Positions 9,256-18,847 of a stretch of DNA of 64,000 bases are shown one piece after another; positions within the stretch are counted from its first letter, which is position 1; each line of letters starts with the position of its first letter. Location of the stretch: NCBI GenBank assembly GCA_965217075.1, contig CBDCHC010000005.1, positions 60,905 through 124,904 of the forward strand, written 5' to 3'. This stretch comes from CBDCHC01 sp965217075 (GTDB lineage Bacteria > Pseudomonadota > Gammaproteobacteria > PS1 > Pseudothioglobaceae). The translations under genes and the position numbers were made by a program. The notes below the pieces were generated by a model. It did not search any database. It was not told the DNA's origin and was given only the letters and a program-made list of their open reading frames with translations.

Positions 9256-9921
9256 ATGAGCATAGTATTAAATGCTAAAGTAAGAAATGATAAAGGTAAG
9301 GGTGCGAGCCGCCGCCTACGTCATAATAAACAAATTCCAGCAATTGTATATGGTGGTACTAAGCATCCGCCTATAGCTATTGTTGTTGATTTATTTACCA
9401 TAACTAATATGTTAGAAGATGATACAATTTATACTTCTATATTAGATTTAGTTATAGAAGGTAAAAAAGAAAATGTAATTATTAAAGATTTACAACAACA
9501 TCCATATAAAAATATAGTAACTCATATTGATTTTCAGCGTATTGATGCTAAGGCTGCAATTACTACTAAGATTCCAGTAAATATTACTGGTGGAGACGAT
9601 AATACAGACGTACGTCTTGGTGCAGTAATTAATCAATTTATTACTACTATAGAAGTAGTTTGTTTACCAAAAAATTTACCACATAGTGTAGATATTGATG
9701 TTGCTAAATTAAAACTTGGTGAACATTTAAGCTTGACTGATATAATTATGCCAAAAGGAGTAGAGATAGTTGCACTTAATCATGATGATATAGAGGCTTA
9801 TAATCAAACAGTTGTAGCTATAAACGCTGCTAGAAAAATGGCTGATATAGATGAAGATGATGAAACTACAGATAAAGATGCAGATGAAGATGTAACTGAG
9901 GAAGATAAAGAAGAAAAGTAA
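9256..9921 (+). CDS. rplY: Ribosomal protein L25 / general stress protein Ctc
   Basis: Binds 5S rRNA in the large ribosomal subunit. This is the long (CTC) form, 221 residues: an N-terminal L25 beta-barrel (RNDKGKGASRRLRHNKQIPAI) plus the C-terminal TL5-type domain. It ends in a very acidic tail (Asp/Glu-rich, about residues 198-221). The ATG at 9256 is chosen over the TTG at 9244 because GGAGAGA at 9246-9252 is well placed for it. It begins the operon continuing with pth, 16 bp downstream. Confidence 0.95.
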   Translation: MSIVLNAKVRNDKGKGASRRLRHNKQIPAIVYGGTKHPPIAIVVDLFTITNMLEDDTIYTSILDLVIEGKKENVIIKDLQQHPYKNIVTHIDFQRIDAKAAITTKIPVNITGGDDNTDVRLGAVINQFITTIEVVCLPKNLPHSVDIDVAKLKLGEHLSLTDIIMPKGVEIVALNHDDIEAYNQTVVAINAARKMADIDEDDETTDKDADEDVTEEDKEEK

Positions 9922-9937
9922 TTATATATAGCATATA

Positions 9938-10519
9938 ATGGCAATAAAATTGATAGTTGGTCTTGGTAATCCAGGAGAAAAATATCGTTTCAATCGTCAT
10001 AATAGTGGTTTTGTGGTAATCGATGCTATAGCAAATAATTATAATGCTCATTTTTTATACCAAGCAAAATTTTTTGCTGATATTGCTAAAATCAATATTA
10101 ATACTAATCAATTAATTTTATTAAAACCACAGACATACATGAATAATTCAGCTAAGTCTGTTAGTAGCATAGTAAATTTTTTTAGTATTAATCCTGAGCA
10201 AATTTTAGTAGTACATGATGATTTAGATTTAGAATTTAGTGATATAAGAATTAAAATAGCTGGTGGGCATGGCGGACATAATGGTTTAAGAGATATTATT
10301 AGTCATATAGGTAATAATTTTTATCGCTTAAGGATGGGTATTGGCAGGCCTGTTAATCATACTAATGTTAGTAATTTTGTGTTATCAGATTTTACTAAGA
10401 ATGAAAAAAAAATTATTGATAGTAATATATTATTAGCGTTAACAGCAATACCAGGTATTATCAATGGAGATATTACTATTGCAATGCAAAAATTACAGGA
10501 AGGTTTAAATGGGATTTAA
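9938..10519 (+). CDS. pth: Peptidyl-tRNA hydrolase
   Basis: Releases tRNA from peptidyl-tRNAs that drop off the ribosome. The family pattern GLGNPGEKY is followed by FNRHNSGF with catalytic His21, then MNNSAKSV and HDDLDLEF and the GGHGGHNGLRDI loop. At 193 residues it has the standard length. The rplY-pth-ychF order is common in gammaproteobacteria. It overlaps ychF by 11 bp. Confidence 0.98.
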   Translation: MAIKLIVGLGNPGEKYRFNRHNSGFVVIDAIANNYNAHFLYQAKFFADIAKININTNQLILLKPQTYMNNSAKSVSSIVNFFSINPEQILVVHDDLDLEFSDIRIKIAGGHGGHNGLRDIISHIGNNFYRLRMGIGRPVNHTNVSNFVLSDFTKNEKKIIDSNILLALTAIPGIINGDITIAMQKLQEGLNGI

Positions 10520-11600
10520 ATGTGGTATAGTTGGCATGCCAAATGTTGGTAAATCAACTCTTTTTAATGCGCTAACTAAAGTTAGTATTGAAATAGCAAA
10601 TTATCCATTTTGTACTATAGAGCCTAATATTGGTATAGTATATGTTAACGATAATCGTTTGAATAGTTTAGCAAAAATTGTACAACCACAAAAAGTTTTG
10701 CCTACTACAATGGAATTTGTAGATATAGCTGGTTTGGTAAAAGGAGCATCACAAGGAGATGGACTGGGCAATCAGTTTTTAGCAAATATTAAAACAACAG
10801 AGGCTATTATACATGTAGTACGTTGTTTTGATAATGAAGATATTATACATGTAAATGGCAAGGTTTCACCAATTGATGATATTGAAATAATTAATACTGA
10901 GTTAATGTTAGCGGATTTAAGCACTGTTAACAATATATATTATAAGGCAATAAAAAGCACTAAATCTGGGCAAAAAGATGATTTATTGTTAAAGCAATTA
11001 TTAGAAAAAATTATTAAATCATTAGAAGATGGTGTAGCTGTGCGTTTTTTAAAGATTAGTGATAAAGAAAATAAGTTGTTAAAAACAATGCAATTATTAA
11101 CTGCTAAGCCAGTATTATATGTAGCTAATGTAGATGATAATAATTTTGAAGATAATGTGTATCTTCAGCAAGTTATTACTTATGCTAAAGAAGAAAGTAC
11201 TAAGGTTGTAGCTATCTGTGCTGATATTGAGGCAGAAATCAGCGCTCTTGATAATAAAGATCAAAAAGAATTTTTAGCTGAAATTGGACAAAATAAATCA
11301 GGACTTGATAGAATAATTGAAGCTGGATACAAGTTACTAGGTCTGCAAACTTATTTTACTGCAGGAGTAAAAGAAGTGCGTGCTTGGACTATTAAAAAAG
11401 GTGATAACGCTCCTAAGGCTGCAAGTAAAATTCATGGGGATTTTGAGCGTGGTTTTATTCGAGCAGAGGTGATATCTTATGACGATTTTATTAAATATAA
11501 CGGCGAGAAAGGCGCTAAAGAATCAGGTAAAATTAGAGTAGAAGGTAAAGATTACATAGTTAAGGACGGAGACATAATTCATTTTTTATTTAATGTATGA
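10509..11600 (+). CDS. ychF: Ribosome-binding ATPase YchF
   Basis: OBG-family P-loop ATPase that binds the 70S ribosome. Walker A is GMPNVGKSTL near residue 9, followed by the switch region and the G3 motif DIAGLVKGAS. The G4 element (NVDD) is the YchF variant that prefers ATP. The C-terminal TGS domain (TYFTAGVKEVRAWTIKKG) is intact. The length, 363 residues, is typical. It overlaps pth by 11 bp and gpmI by 4 bp. Confidence 0.98.
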   Translation: MGFKCGIVGMPNVGKSTLFNALTKVSIEIANYPFCTIEPNIGIVYVNDNRLNSLAKIVQPQKVLPTTMEFVDIAGLVKGASQGDGLGNQFLANIKTTEAIIHVVRCFDNEDIIHVNGKVSPIDDIEIINTELMLADLSTVNNIYYKAIKSTKSGQKDDLLLKQLLEKIIKSLEDGVAVRFLKISDKENKLLKTMQLLTAKPVLYVANVDDNNFEDNVYLQQVITYAKEESTKVVAICADIEAEISALDNKDQKEFLAEIGQNKSGLDRIIEAGYKLLGLQTYFTAGVKEVRAWTIKKGDNAPKAASKIHGDFERGFIRAEVISYDDFIKYNGEKGAKESGKIRVEGKDYIVKDGDIIHFLFNV

Positions 11601-13114
11601 AACAAACTAAATTACTTATTATTTTAGATGGTTGGGGCTATAGTAAACAAATTGAGCATAATGCTATTGCACTAGCAAATACTCCTACTTGGGGTAAACT
11701 ATTGGTTAAATTCTCACATACACTTATTAATACGTCAGGTACTCATGTTGGCTTGCTTGGCAATCAAATGGGTAATTCCGAGGTTGGGCATTTAAATATA
11801 GGCTCCGGTAGAGTTGTTAGTCAAGAACTATCGCGTATTCATAAAGCAATTGACAACGGTGAGTTTTTTCATAATATTGTACTGAAAAACCAATTTAAAT
11901 ATGCTGCAGTTAATAATAAAGCAGTACATATTATAGGCCTTATATCAGATGGCGGTGTGCATTCACATTTAGATCATATTAAGGCTATGTTAAAAATGGC
12001 ACAACAAAATAAATGTAGTAATGTCTACTTACATTTATTTACTGATGGTAGAGATTGTCCTCCTAAAAGCGCAATAAAATATATTAATATAATTGAAGCT
12101 GAAATAGATAAATTAAAAATAGGTAGAATTGCTACTATTATTGGCAGGTATTATGCTATGGACAGAGATAATCGCTGGGATAGAACTCGTTTAGCTTTTG
12201 AGCTTATTATGGGCAGTAATGCAAAGTTTACGGCAAATAGTGCAAATGAAGCTATAGAGTCTGCTTATAGTAGAGGGGAAAGCGATGAATTTATTAATAG
12301 TACAGTTATTAAAGATAAGATAGTAATTAATAAAAATGATGTTATTATTTGTATTAATTATCGCGCAGATAGAGTTAGACAAATAACTCAGGCTTTTATT
12401 GATAATGATTTTAATGGTTTTTCACGTGGAGTATTTGCTGGAGTACAGTACTGCTGTCTAACAGAATATAAAAAAACTTTTAATGTACCAACTGCTTTCC
12501 CTAGTATGAAGCTAAATAATGTTTTAGGCAAATATTTATCAAATTTAGGTAAATTACAACTTAGGATAGCAGAAACAGAAAAATATGCACATGTTACATT
12601 TTTTTTAAATGGTGGTGTTGAAGAGCCTTTTATTGGTGAAGATAGAATTATAATACCATCACCAAATGTTGCTACGTACGATTTACAACCAGAAATGAGC
12701 GCTTACAAATTAACAGACGAATTAATAATAGCATTAAAGAGTAATAAGTATGATTTAATAATATGTAACTATGCTAATACAGACATGGTTGGTCATAGTG
12801 GTAAACTGGCACCAGCTATTCAAGCAGTTGAGACAATCGATAATTGTTTATCAAAATTATACAAAGTAATTGACAATAATAATTATGAAGCAATTATTAC
12901 TGCTGATCATGGTAATGTAGAAAAAATGTTTGATGTTGTAACTAATACAGCCCATACAGCCCATACATCTAATCCTGTGCCTCTGCTGCTTATTAGTAAG
13001 ACAAATAAATTATCTGCAAAAATTGGTGCATTATCTGATATTGCCCCTACAATTTTACAAATGATGGAGCTTGATAAGCCGATAGAAATGAGTGGTAAGA
13101 GTTTATTATTATGA
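11597..13114 (+). CDS. gpmI: 2,3-bisphosphoglycerate-independent phosphoglycerate mutase
   Basis: Interconverts 3- and 2-phosphoglycerate in glycolysis and gluconeogenesis using two Mn ions. The alkaline-phosphatase-type metal site begins ILDGWGYS, the phosphoserine is in GNSEVGHLNIG (about residue 62), and later ligands occur in NYANTDMVGHSG and TADHGNVE. At 505 residues it is full length. It overlaps ychF and gspC by 4 bp each, so the type II secretion genes are translationally coupled to metabolic genes. Confidence 0.98.
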   Translation: MKQTKLLIILDGWGYSKQIEHNAIALANTPTWGKLLVKFSHTLINTSGTHVGLLGNQMGNSEVGHLNIGSGRVVSQELSRIHKAIDNGEFFHNIVLKNQFKYAAVNNKAVHIIGLISDGGVHSHLDHIKAMLKMAQQNKCSNVYLHLFTDGRDCPPKSAIKYINIIEAEIDKLKIGRIATIIGRYYAMDRDNRWDRTRLAFELIMGSNAKFTANSANEAIESAYSRGESDEFINSTVIKDKIVINKNDVIICINYRADRVRQITQAFIDNDFNGFSRGVFAGVQYCCLTEYKKTFNVPTAFPSMKLNNVLGKYLSNLGKLQLRIAETEKYAHVTFFLNGGVEEPFIGEDRIIIPSPNVATYDLQPEMSAYKLTDELIIALKSNKYDLIICNYANTDMVGHSGKLAPAIQAVETIDNCLSKLYKVIDNNNYEAIITADHGNVEKMFDVVTNTAHTAHTSNPVPLLLISKTNKLSAKIGALSDIAPTILQMMELDKPIEMSGKSLLL

Positions 13115-13929
13115 GTATGAGTTTTGATAAAGCTTTAATTAATAAAAATGCTGCTATTTTTTTGTTATTACTTGCTATTATTTATTTAGCTTATGTTTTA
13201 GCAGATCTTATTTGGTTTGTTAATATTGACAATAGACACACTGTACAAACATCTAAAATAATATCAGACAACAAACAATATCAATATATACCAACTGATA
13301 TTTTTGGCGATATTAATAAGAAAAATACTAAAAAAGTAAATTATAAAAATATTAAAACCACAAAACTTAATTTATTATTAATTGGCATTGTTAAAAATTT
13401 ATATAATTCCTATGCAATTATAAAACATAATAACGGCAAAAGTATAGTATTGAAAATAGGTGATAAAATAGGTAATACTAAATTAATAGAAATTAATAAT
13501 AATTTTGTGATATTTAGTCGCAATGGCAACAAAGAAAAATTAGCAATTGATTTTAAATATAAAAATTTTAATCATAAAACTACAAAAATTATAACTAAAC
13601 AATTAGATTATAACCAAAAAAATATATTAAAAACATATCTAAAAGCAGCACAAACTAACCCAGCTAAATTATTAGCTATAATAAAATTAGAGCCTAATTT
13701 TATTAATGGCAAACTACATGGTTTTATTGTATACCCATCTATAGAAAAAAGATTATTTAAGAAAATTGGTTTTTTATCTGGAGATATTATTTTAAATATC
13801 AATAATATTGAGTTAAATGATATTAAAAAATCATTTAAAATTGGTAAAGAATTAGCGAGTAGTAATATTTTTAATATAACTATTAAGAGAAATAATACTA
13901 CTCAATATATTAACATAGACTTAAATTAA
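13111..13929 (+). CDS. gspC: Type II secretion system protein C
   Basis: Inner-membrane protein that links the secretion platform to the secretin. A short cytoplasmic start is followed by one membrane helix (about residues 16-36). An HR domain with the LLLIGIVKN...YAIIKHNNGKSIVLKIGD pattern comes next. A C-terminal PDZ-like domain (GFIVYPSIEKRLFKKIGFLSGD) follows. The sequence is divergent and Asn/Lys/Ile-rich. Assignment is supported by the domain order and by direct adjacency to gspD. It overlaps the end of gpmI by 4 bp. Confidence 0.88.
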   Translation: MSMSFDKALINKNAAIFLLLLAIIYLAYVLADLIWFVNIDNRHTVQTSKIISDNKQYQYIPTDIFGDINKKNTKKVNYKNIKTTKLNLLLIGIVKNLYNSYAIIKHNNGKSIVLKIGDKIGNTKLIEINNNFVIFSRNGNKEKLAIDFKYKNFNHKTTKIITKQLDYNQKNILKTYLKAAQTNPAKLLAIIKLEPNFINGKLHGFIVYPSIEKRLFKKIGFLSGDIILNINNIELNDIKKSFKIGKELASSNIFNITIKRNNTTQYINIDLN

Positions 13930-13930
13930 A

Positions 13931-15778
13931 ATGATTAAAATTATATCAATATTCTTGCTATTATTTAGTATAAGTGCTAAAGCACTTATACTAAATTTAA
14001 AAAATGTTGAAATTAAAACTTTAATCAATACTATTTCAATGGCAACTGGTAAAAATTTTGTTATTGACCCTAGAGTAAAAGGCAGAGTCAATGTAATTAG
14101 CAATAGAGATATTGATAATAATCAGTTGTATCAAGTGTTTTTAGCTGTATTAAGAACACATGGTTTTATTGTAATAAAAGGTGATAATATTAATCGTATC
14201 TTGCCTAAAAACCTTACTAAAAGCGAGTCTGCTATTATCAGTGGCGATGATACTATTGTTACTATAGTTATTAAGTTAGAAAATATAACTGCACTTAAAT
14301 TAGTGCCACTTATAAGACCTTTAATGTCACAATACGGACTATTGTCTGTTTATACACCTAATAATAGTATTATTGCCGTAGATAATGGTAGTAATATTTC
14401 TAGACTAAAAACTATAATAACTAAATTAGATAAGCCAGTAACAGATGATTTTGAGTTTATTAAAGTTTACCATGCAGATGCAACACAATTACTTAACATT
14501 CTTAAATCAATTTTTAAAAAAGTAGATAACGCTCCTAATATAAATTTAGATAAATATAACAATCAACTAATAATAAGTGGCACAGAGTCAAGTAGATTAA
14601 AAATTAGATTATTAGTTAACGAATTAGATAAAAAAAATAAACAAAATAGCAATACTTCTGTAGTTTATCTTAAATATAGTAATGCTAAAAAAATTCTACC
14701 TATTTTACAAAATATTATTAAAAGCAATAGTAATCAAAAAAACAATAAATCAAGTATTCAAGCAGATCCTGATACTAATAGCATAATTATTACTGGCGAC
14801 AATATTATTAAAAATATTGTTAAAGATATTATAGTTAAGCTAGATATAAGGAGAGCACAAGTACTTATAGAGGCAATTATAGTAGAGATAAGTTTATCAT
14901 CTATTAAAGAACTTGGTATGCAGTGGATATTAAGTAGTAAAAACGGCATAGGTTTTGTTAATTTTAATAATATAATTTCATCTTTAGTGGCTAATGCAAC
15001 AAATGTTAGTGTTCCAGGTGGTGCTAATTTTGTAGCTGGAAAATTTGATAAAAATACTAAAGAGGGTTTTGGTTTATTAATTAGTGCATTAAATGGCACA
15101 GGTAATGCTAATATTTTATCCACTCCATCTATTGTTACTCTGGATAATGAAGAAGCAGAAATTGTAGTAGGGCAGGAAGTACCATTTATAACTAATAGTC
15201 AATTAAAAAACAGTTCTAATAATCCTTTTCAAAATTATGAAAGAAAAAATGTTGGGTTAACACTTAAAGTAAAGCCACAAATAAATAGTGGCGATTCTAT
15301 TAGATTAGATATTTCTCAAGAAATATCTAGCATCTTACCATCATCTAAAGCCTCTGATTTAATTACATCAAAAAGAAGTCTTAAGACCTCAGTAATGGTT
15401 GAGGATAAAAAATTATTAATATTAGGTGGTTTGATAGATGAAGTTACTCGTACAAATAAAGATAAAATTCCGTTCCTTGGCGATATACCTATTTTAGGTG
15501 CTTTATTTTCTTATAATACAGAAAGTAAAGATAAGCGTAATTTAATGATTTTTATTCGGCCAACAATTTTAAAGAATCAAATGCTAACTGATAGTATTAG
15601 CATGGAGAAGTATAACTTTATTAAGGCACAAAAAATAATAAGTGCAATAGAAAATATTGATAACACTAGTGCCGTGCAACAGAAAATAGCTAAAAAATCA
15701 ATTAGCGAGAATGTAATAAAAGAGACAGTAGAAGAAACTAAACAATATATAGAAAGTATATATGAAGAAGACGAATAA
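13931..15778 (+). CDS. gspD: Type II secretion system secretin
   Basis: Outer-membrane channel of type II secretion. A signal peptide (MIKIISIFLLLFSISAKA) leads into the N0 domain, three N1-N3 repeats (for example VIVIKLENITALKLVPLIRPL-like segments near residues 110-300), and the secretin core with VGQEVPFITN and KRSLKTSVMVEDKKLLILGG. The length, 615 residues, is slightly short for GspD, with a short C-terminal S-domain region. No pilotin gene is adjacent. It starts 1 bp after gspC and overlaps gspE by 17 bp. Confidence 0.95.
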   Translation: MIKIISIFLLLFSISAKALILNLKNVEIKTLINTISMATGKNFVIDPRVKGRVNVISNRDIDNNQLYQVFLAVLRTHGFIVIKGDNINRILPKNLTKSESAIISGDDTIVTIVIKLENITALKLVPLIRPLMSQYGLLSVYTPNNSIIAVDNGSNISRLKTIITKLDKPVTDDFEFIKVYHADATQLLNILKSIFKKVDNAPNINLDKYNNQLIISGTESSRLKIRLLVNELDKKNKQNSNTSVVYLKYSNAKKILPILQNIIKSNSNQKNNKSSIQADPDTNSIIITGDNIIKNIVKDIIVKLDIRRAQVLIEAIIVEISLSSIKELGMQWILSSKNGIGFVNFNNIISSLVANATNVSVPGGANFVAGKFDKNTKEGFGLLISALNGTGNANILSTPSIVTLDNEEAEIVVGQEVPFITNSQLKNSSNNPFQNYERKNVGLTLKVKPQINSGDSIRLDISQEISSILPSSKASDLITSKRSLKTSVMVEDKKLLILGGLIDEVTRTNKDKIPFLGDIPILGALFSYNTESKDKRNLMIFIRPTILKNQMLTDSISMEKYNFIKAQKIISAIENIDNTSAVQQKIAKKSISENVIKETVEETKQYIESIYEEDE

Positions 15779-17222
15779 AATAGCAAATGATCCAATTCTG
15801 CCGTTTGTCTTTGCTAAAGAAAATAATATATTACTAATAAATAATATATTAGAATATGTTTCTTTACCTAATATTAGTATTTTGAGTGAAATACATCGCA
15901 AGTATAATAATTTGGTATTTAAACAAACATCTGAGGCTGAATTAATAAAAAAGATACAAAAGTTTTATGAAAATTCATCAATTAATAATTTAGATAATTA
16001 TGATAATTATGACGAACTTACAGAGATTGCTGAAGATATTAATAAACCAGTAGAATTATTAGATGATGATGATGATGCCCCAATTATTCGTTTATTAAAT
16101 GCTATTTTTGCTGAAGCAATTTTAAAAGAAGCATCTGATATTCATATTGAAATTTATGAAAATAAAATGCGTGTTAGACTGCGTATCAATGGTTCTCTTA
16201 TTACTATTTTAGAGCCAAATCAAAAAGTCGCACCGCTTATAGTTTCAAGAGTTAAGGTTATGGCAAAGCTTGATATTGCAGAAAAACGCCTACCACAAGA
16301 TGGTAGAATTGCTATAACGTTAGGTACTAGAGCAGTAGATATGCGTATTTCTACTATTCCAGCAGCAGCAGGCGAAAAGGTTGTATTGCGCTTATTAGAT
16401 AAGCAAGTTGGTAGACTGCAATTACAACAACTAGGAATGAATGACGATTGTTATAATAAAATGGTTACTTTGCTTAATAAACCACATGGTATTATTTTAG
16501 TAACAGGACCAACAGGCTCGGGTAAAACTACTACATTATATGCTGCTCTTAGTATATTAAATGATAGTGAAAGAAATATTATGACAGTAGAAGATCCTAT
16601 AGAGTACCATATATATGGCATTAATCAAACACAAATAAATGCTAAAATTAACATGACTTTTGCTAAGGGTTTACGAGCTATTTTACGCCAAGACCCAGAT
16701 ATTATTATGGTAGGTGAAATTCGTGACAGTGAAACAGCACAGATTGCTATTCAAGCTAGCTTAACTGGGCATTTAGTATTTTCAACATTACATACAAATA
16801 GCGCTATAGGAGCTATTACTAGGTTAAAAGATATGGGTGTAGAATCATTTTTATTATCATCTAGTATTAATGCAGTATTAGCTCAAAGATTACTTAGAAG
16901 ATTATGCGATGACTGTAAAATAAGTAGCACTACAGATGCATCACAAATGTTAAGACTTGCTATTAAAGTAAAAAGTGTAATTTATAAAGCATGTGGCTGT
17001 AAAAAATGTAATTATAGTGGTTATAGTGGTAGAATTGGTTTATATGAATTAGTAGTATTAGATGATAATGCTAGAGAAATTATTCATAATTCTGCTAATG
17101 AAAATGATATAACAAACTATTTTACCGATAAATATATTTCTTTAAGGCAACAAGCTAAAGAATTAGTTTTAAGCGGGAAAACTAGCTTAGACGAGGCAAT
17201 AAGGCTGGTGCTTAATCAATGA
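15762..17222 (+). CDS. gspE: Type II secretion ATPase
   Basis: Hexameric cytoplasmic ATPase that drives pseudopilus assembly. Walker A GPTGSGKT is at residues 249-256. The Asp box is LRLRINGS-like around residue 145, Walker B is DPDIIMVGEIRD, and the His box follows (TGHLVFSTLHTN). A four-cysteine zinc element (two CxxC pairs, CDDC and CKKC) sits near residues 383-422. The 486-residue length is normal. It overlaps gspD and gspF. Confidence 0.97.
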   Translation: MKKTNKIANDPILPFVFAKENNILLINNILEYVSLPNISILSEIHRKYNNLVFKQTSEAELIKKIQKFYENSSINNLDNYDNYDELTEIAEDINKPVELLDDDDDAPIIRLLNAIFAEAILKEASDIHIEIYENKMRVRLRINGSLITILEPNQKVAPLIVSRVKVMAKLDIAEKRLPQDGRIAITLGTRAVDMRISTIPAAAGEKVVLRLLDKQVGRLQLQQLGMNDDCYNKMVTLLNKPHGIILVTGPTGSGKTTTLYAALSILNDSERNIMTVEDPIEYHIYGINQTQINAKINMTFAKGLRAILRQDPDIIMVGEIRDSETAQIAIQASLTGHLVFSTLHTNSAIGAITRLKDMGVESFLLSSSINAVLAQRLLRRLCDDCKISSTTDASQMLRLAIKVKSVIYKACGCKKCNYSGYSGRIGLYELVVLDDNAREIIHNSANENDITNYFTDKYISLRQQAKELVLSGKTSLDEAIRLVLNQ

Positions 17223-18421
17223 TTTTTAATTATAAAGTTATTACCAAGGAAAATAAACATATAAATGGCAGTATTAATGCTGATAGCTTGAAAGAGGCTA
17301 ATAGATCTTTGCGTAATAAAAACTATATTATTATAGATATAAAAAGCACTAAATTAAAAGCTAATTTTAATAAAAAATTATTTAACACTAAGTTAAACAT
17401 TAAAGATGTGATAATATTTTCTAGACAGCTGTCTTCTCTTATTGCAGCAGCTATTCCTATTGATGAAGCTTTGCAAACTATAATGCAAGATAACAGCAAT
17501 AAAGCGCTCAATAAAATAGTTGTTGATGTACATAGTAGTATTTTAACTGGCAATAGTCTTTATCAGGCATTAAAGGCAACTAATGCTTTTGATAATTATT
17601 TTATTGCCAGTATTAAATCTGGGGAAAAAGGCGCACAATTAGCGATGGTATTAGAGCAATTATCAGTTGAGGCAGAAAAACAATATAAATTTAAAAAAAA
17701 AATCAGCTCAGCACTTGTTTACCCAGTAACAGTAAGTATTGTTGCCTTTAGCGTTATTATTAGTTTATTTGTTTTTGTAGTACCACAAATAACTAGTGTT
17801 TTTATTAATAATAATCAAGCATTGCCACCTATTACTATTAAAGTAATGGCAATTAGCGAGTATGTTAGTACTAATATAGTATTTATTGTAATTAGTTTTA
17901 TTGTTGCTTTAATTATTATTAAATTATTATTTTCTTATGAAAAAATAAAATACATGTGGCATAAAATTTTGGCTAAAGTACCAGTTATTGGTAATTTAAT
18001 AATAACCGCTAATGCTACTCGTTTTGCTAGAGCTCTTGCTATTTTGCATAGTAGCGGTATACCAATGGTTGAGGCTTTAAAATATGCGCTGGAAGTAATA
18101 AAATTTCTACCTATGAAACAAGCAATTACTATTAGTATTGATAAAGTATCGGCTGGCAGTAGTATTTATTTAGCACTTAAACAACAAAATGCCTTGCCAG
18201 CTATTATGCTTTATATGATAGCTAGTGGCGAAAAATCTTCTAATTTATTTAATATGTTAGTAAAAGCAGCAGATAATGGTGAGTACGATCTTGATAATAC
18301 AGTGCAAAAGATTATTAGTATTTTTGAGCCAGCAATGATACTATTTATGGGTATTATAGTATTACTTATAGTGGTTGCAGTATTATTGCCTATTTTTGAG
18401 ATGAATAATGCTATTTTATAG
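17219..18421 (+). CDS. gspF: Type II secretion inner-membrane platform protein
   Basis: Polytopic membrane protein that couples the GspE ATPase to pseudopilin assembly. It has two repeated GspF domains (about residues 65-190 and 265-390), each with a conserved FSRQLSSLIAAAIPI-type or FARALAILHSSGIPM-type start. It has three membrane segments and 400 residues. It ends the operon; the pseudopilin genes gspG-K and gspL-M are not in this window and must be elsewhere if the system works. Confidence 0.96.
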   Translation: MIFNYKVITKENKHINGSINADSLKEANRSLRNKNYIIIDIKSTKLKANFNKKLFNTKLNIKDVIIFSRQLSSLIAAAIPIDEALQTIMQDNSNKALNKIVVDVHSSILTGNSLYQALKATNAFDNYFIASIKSGEKGAQLAMVLEQLSVEAEKQYKFKKKISSALVYPVTVSIVAFSVIISLFVFVVPQITSVFINNNQALPPITIKVMAISEYVSTNIVFIVISFIVALIIIKLLFSYEKIKYMWHKILAKVPVIGNLIITANATRFARALAILHSSGIPMVEALKYALEVIKFLPMKQAITISIDKVSAGSSIYLALKQQNALPAIMLYMIASGEKSSNLFNMLVKAADNGEYDLDNTVQKIISIFEPAMILFMGIIVLLIVVAVLLPIFEMNNAIL

Positions 18422-18508
18422 TTTACTATTTTATTTAATGCTCAAGCTAATGCAGTAGTCTTTATTATCTATTATGATAAAATTATATAATTTTTAGAGG
18501 AAAATGAA

Positions 18509-18847
18509 ATGAAATTAATCAGTGCGATACTTAGGCCATATATTTTAGACGATATGAGAGAAGCATTGGGGAGTATAGGTGTATCTGGTATGACTGTAAC
18601 TGAGGTTAAAGGGTTTGGTAGGCAAAAAGGACATACAGAGCTGTATCGTGGTAGTGAATATCAAATTGACTTTCTACCTAAGATTAAATTAGAAATTGCT
18701 ATTAAAAATGATAAAGTAGATGAAGTTGTAGCAATTATAAAAAATACTGCTAATACAGGTAAAGTAGGCGATGGTAAAATTTTTATTACTAATTTAAATA
18801 GTGTTATTCGCATCAGAACTGGTGAGGAAAATCATGACGCTCTTTAG
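18509..18847 (+). CDS. glnK: Nitrogen regulatory PII protein
   Basis: Trimeric signal protein that reads 2-oxoglutarate, ATP and ADP and controls ammonium uptake. It has 112 residues. The T-loop with the uridylylation site Tyr51 is intact (KGHTELYRGSEYQIDFLPK), as is the C-terminal GDGKIFI...IRTGE signature. A strong ribosome-binding site AGAGGAAAA precedes the ATG. Overlap with amtB supports naming it glnK rather than glnB. No sigma-54 motif was seen in the 87 bp upstream; TATAAT at about 18485 could be a sigma-70 -10. Confidence 0.95.
   Translation: MKLISAILRPYILDDMREALGSIGVSGMTVTEVKGFGRQKGHTELYRGSEYQIDFLPKIKLEIAIKNDKVDEVVAIIKNTANTGKVGDGKIFITNLNSVIRIRTGEENHDAL

Noticed and set aside
18422..18508. 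Sigma-54 promoter ahead of glnK
   Set aside because: No GG-N10-GC element of the required form was found in the gap.
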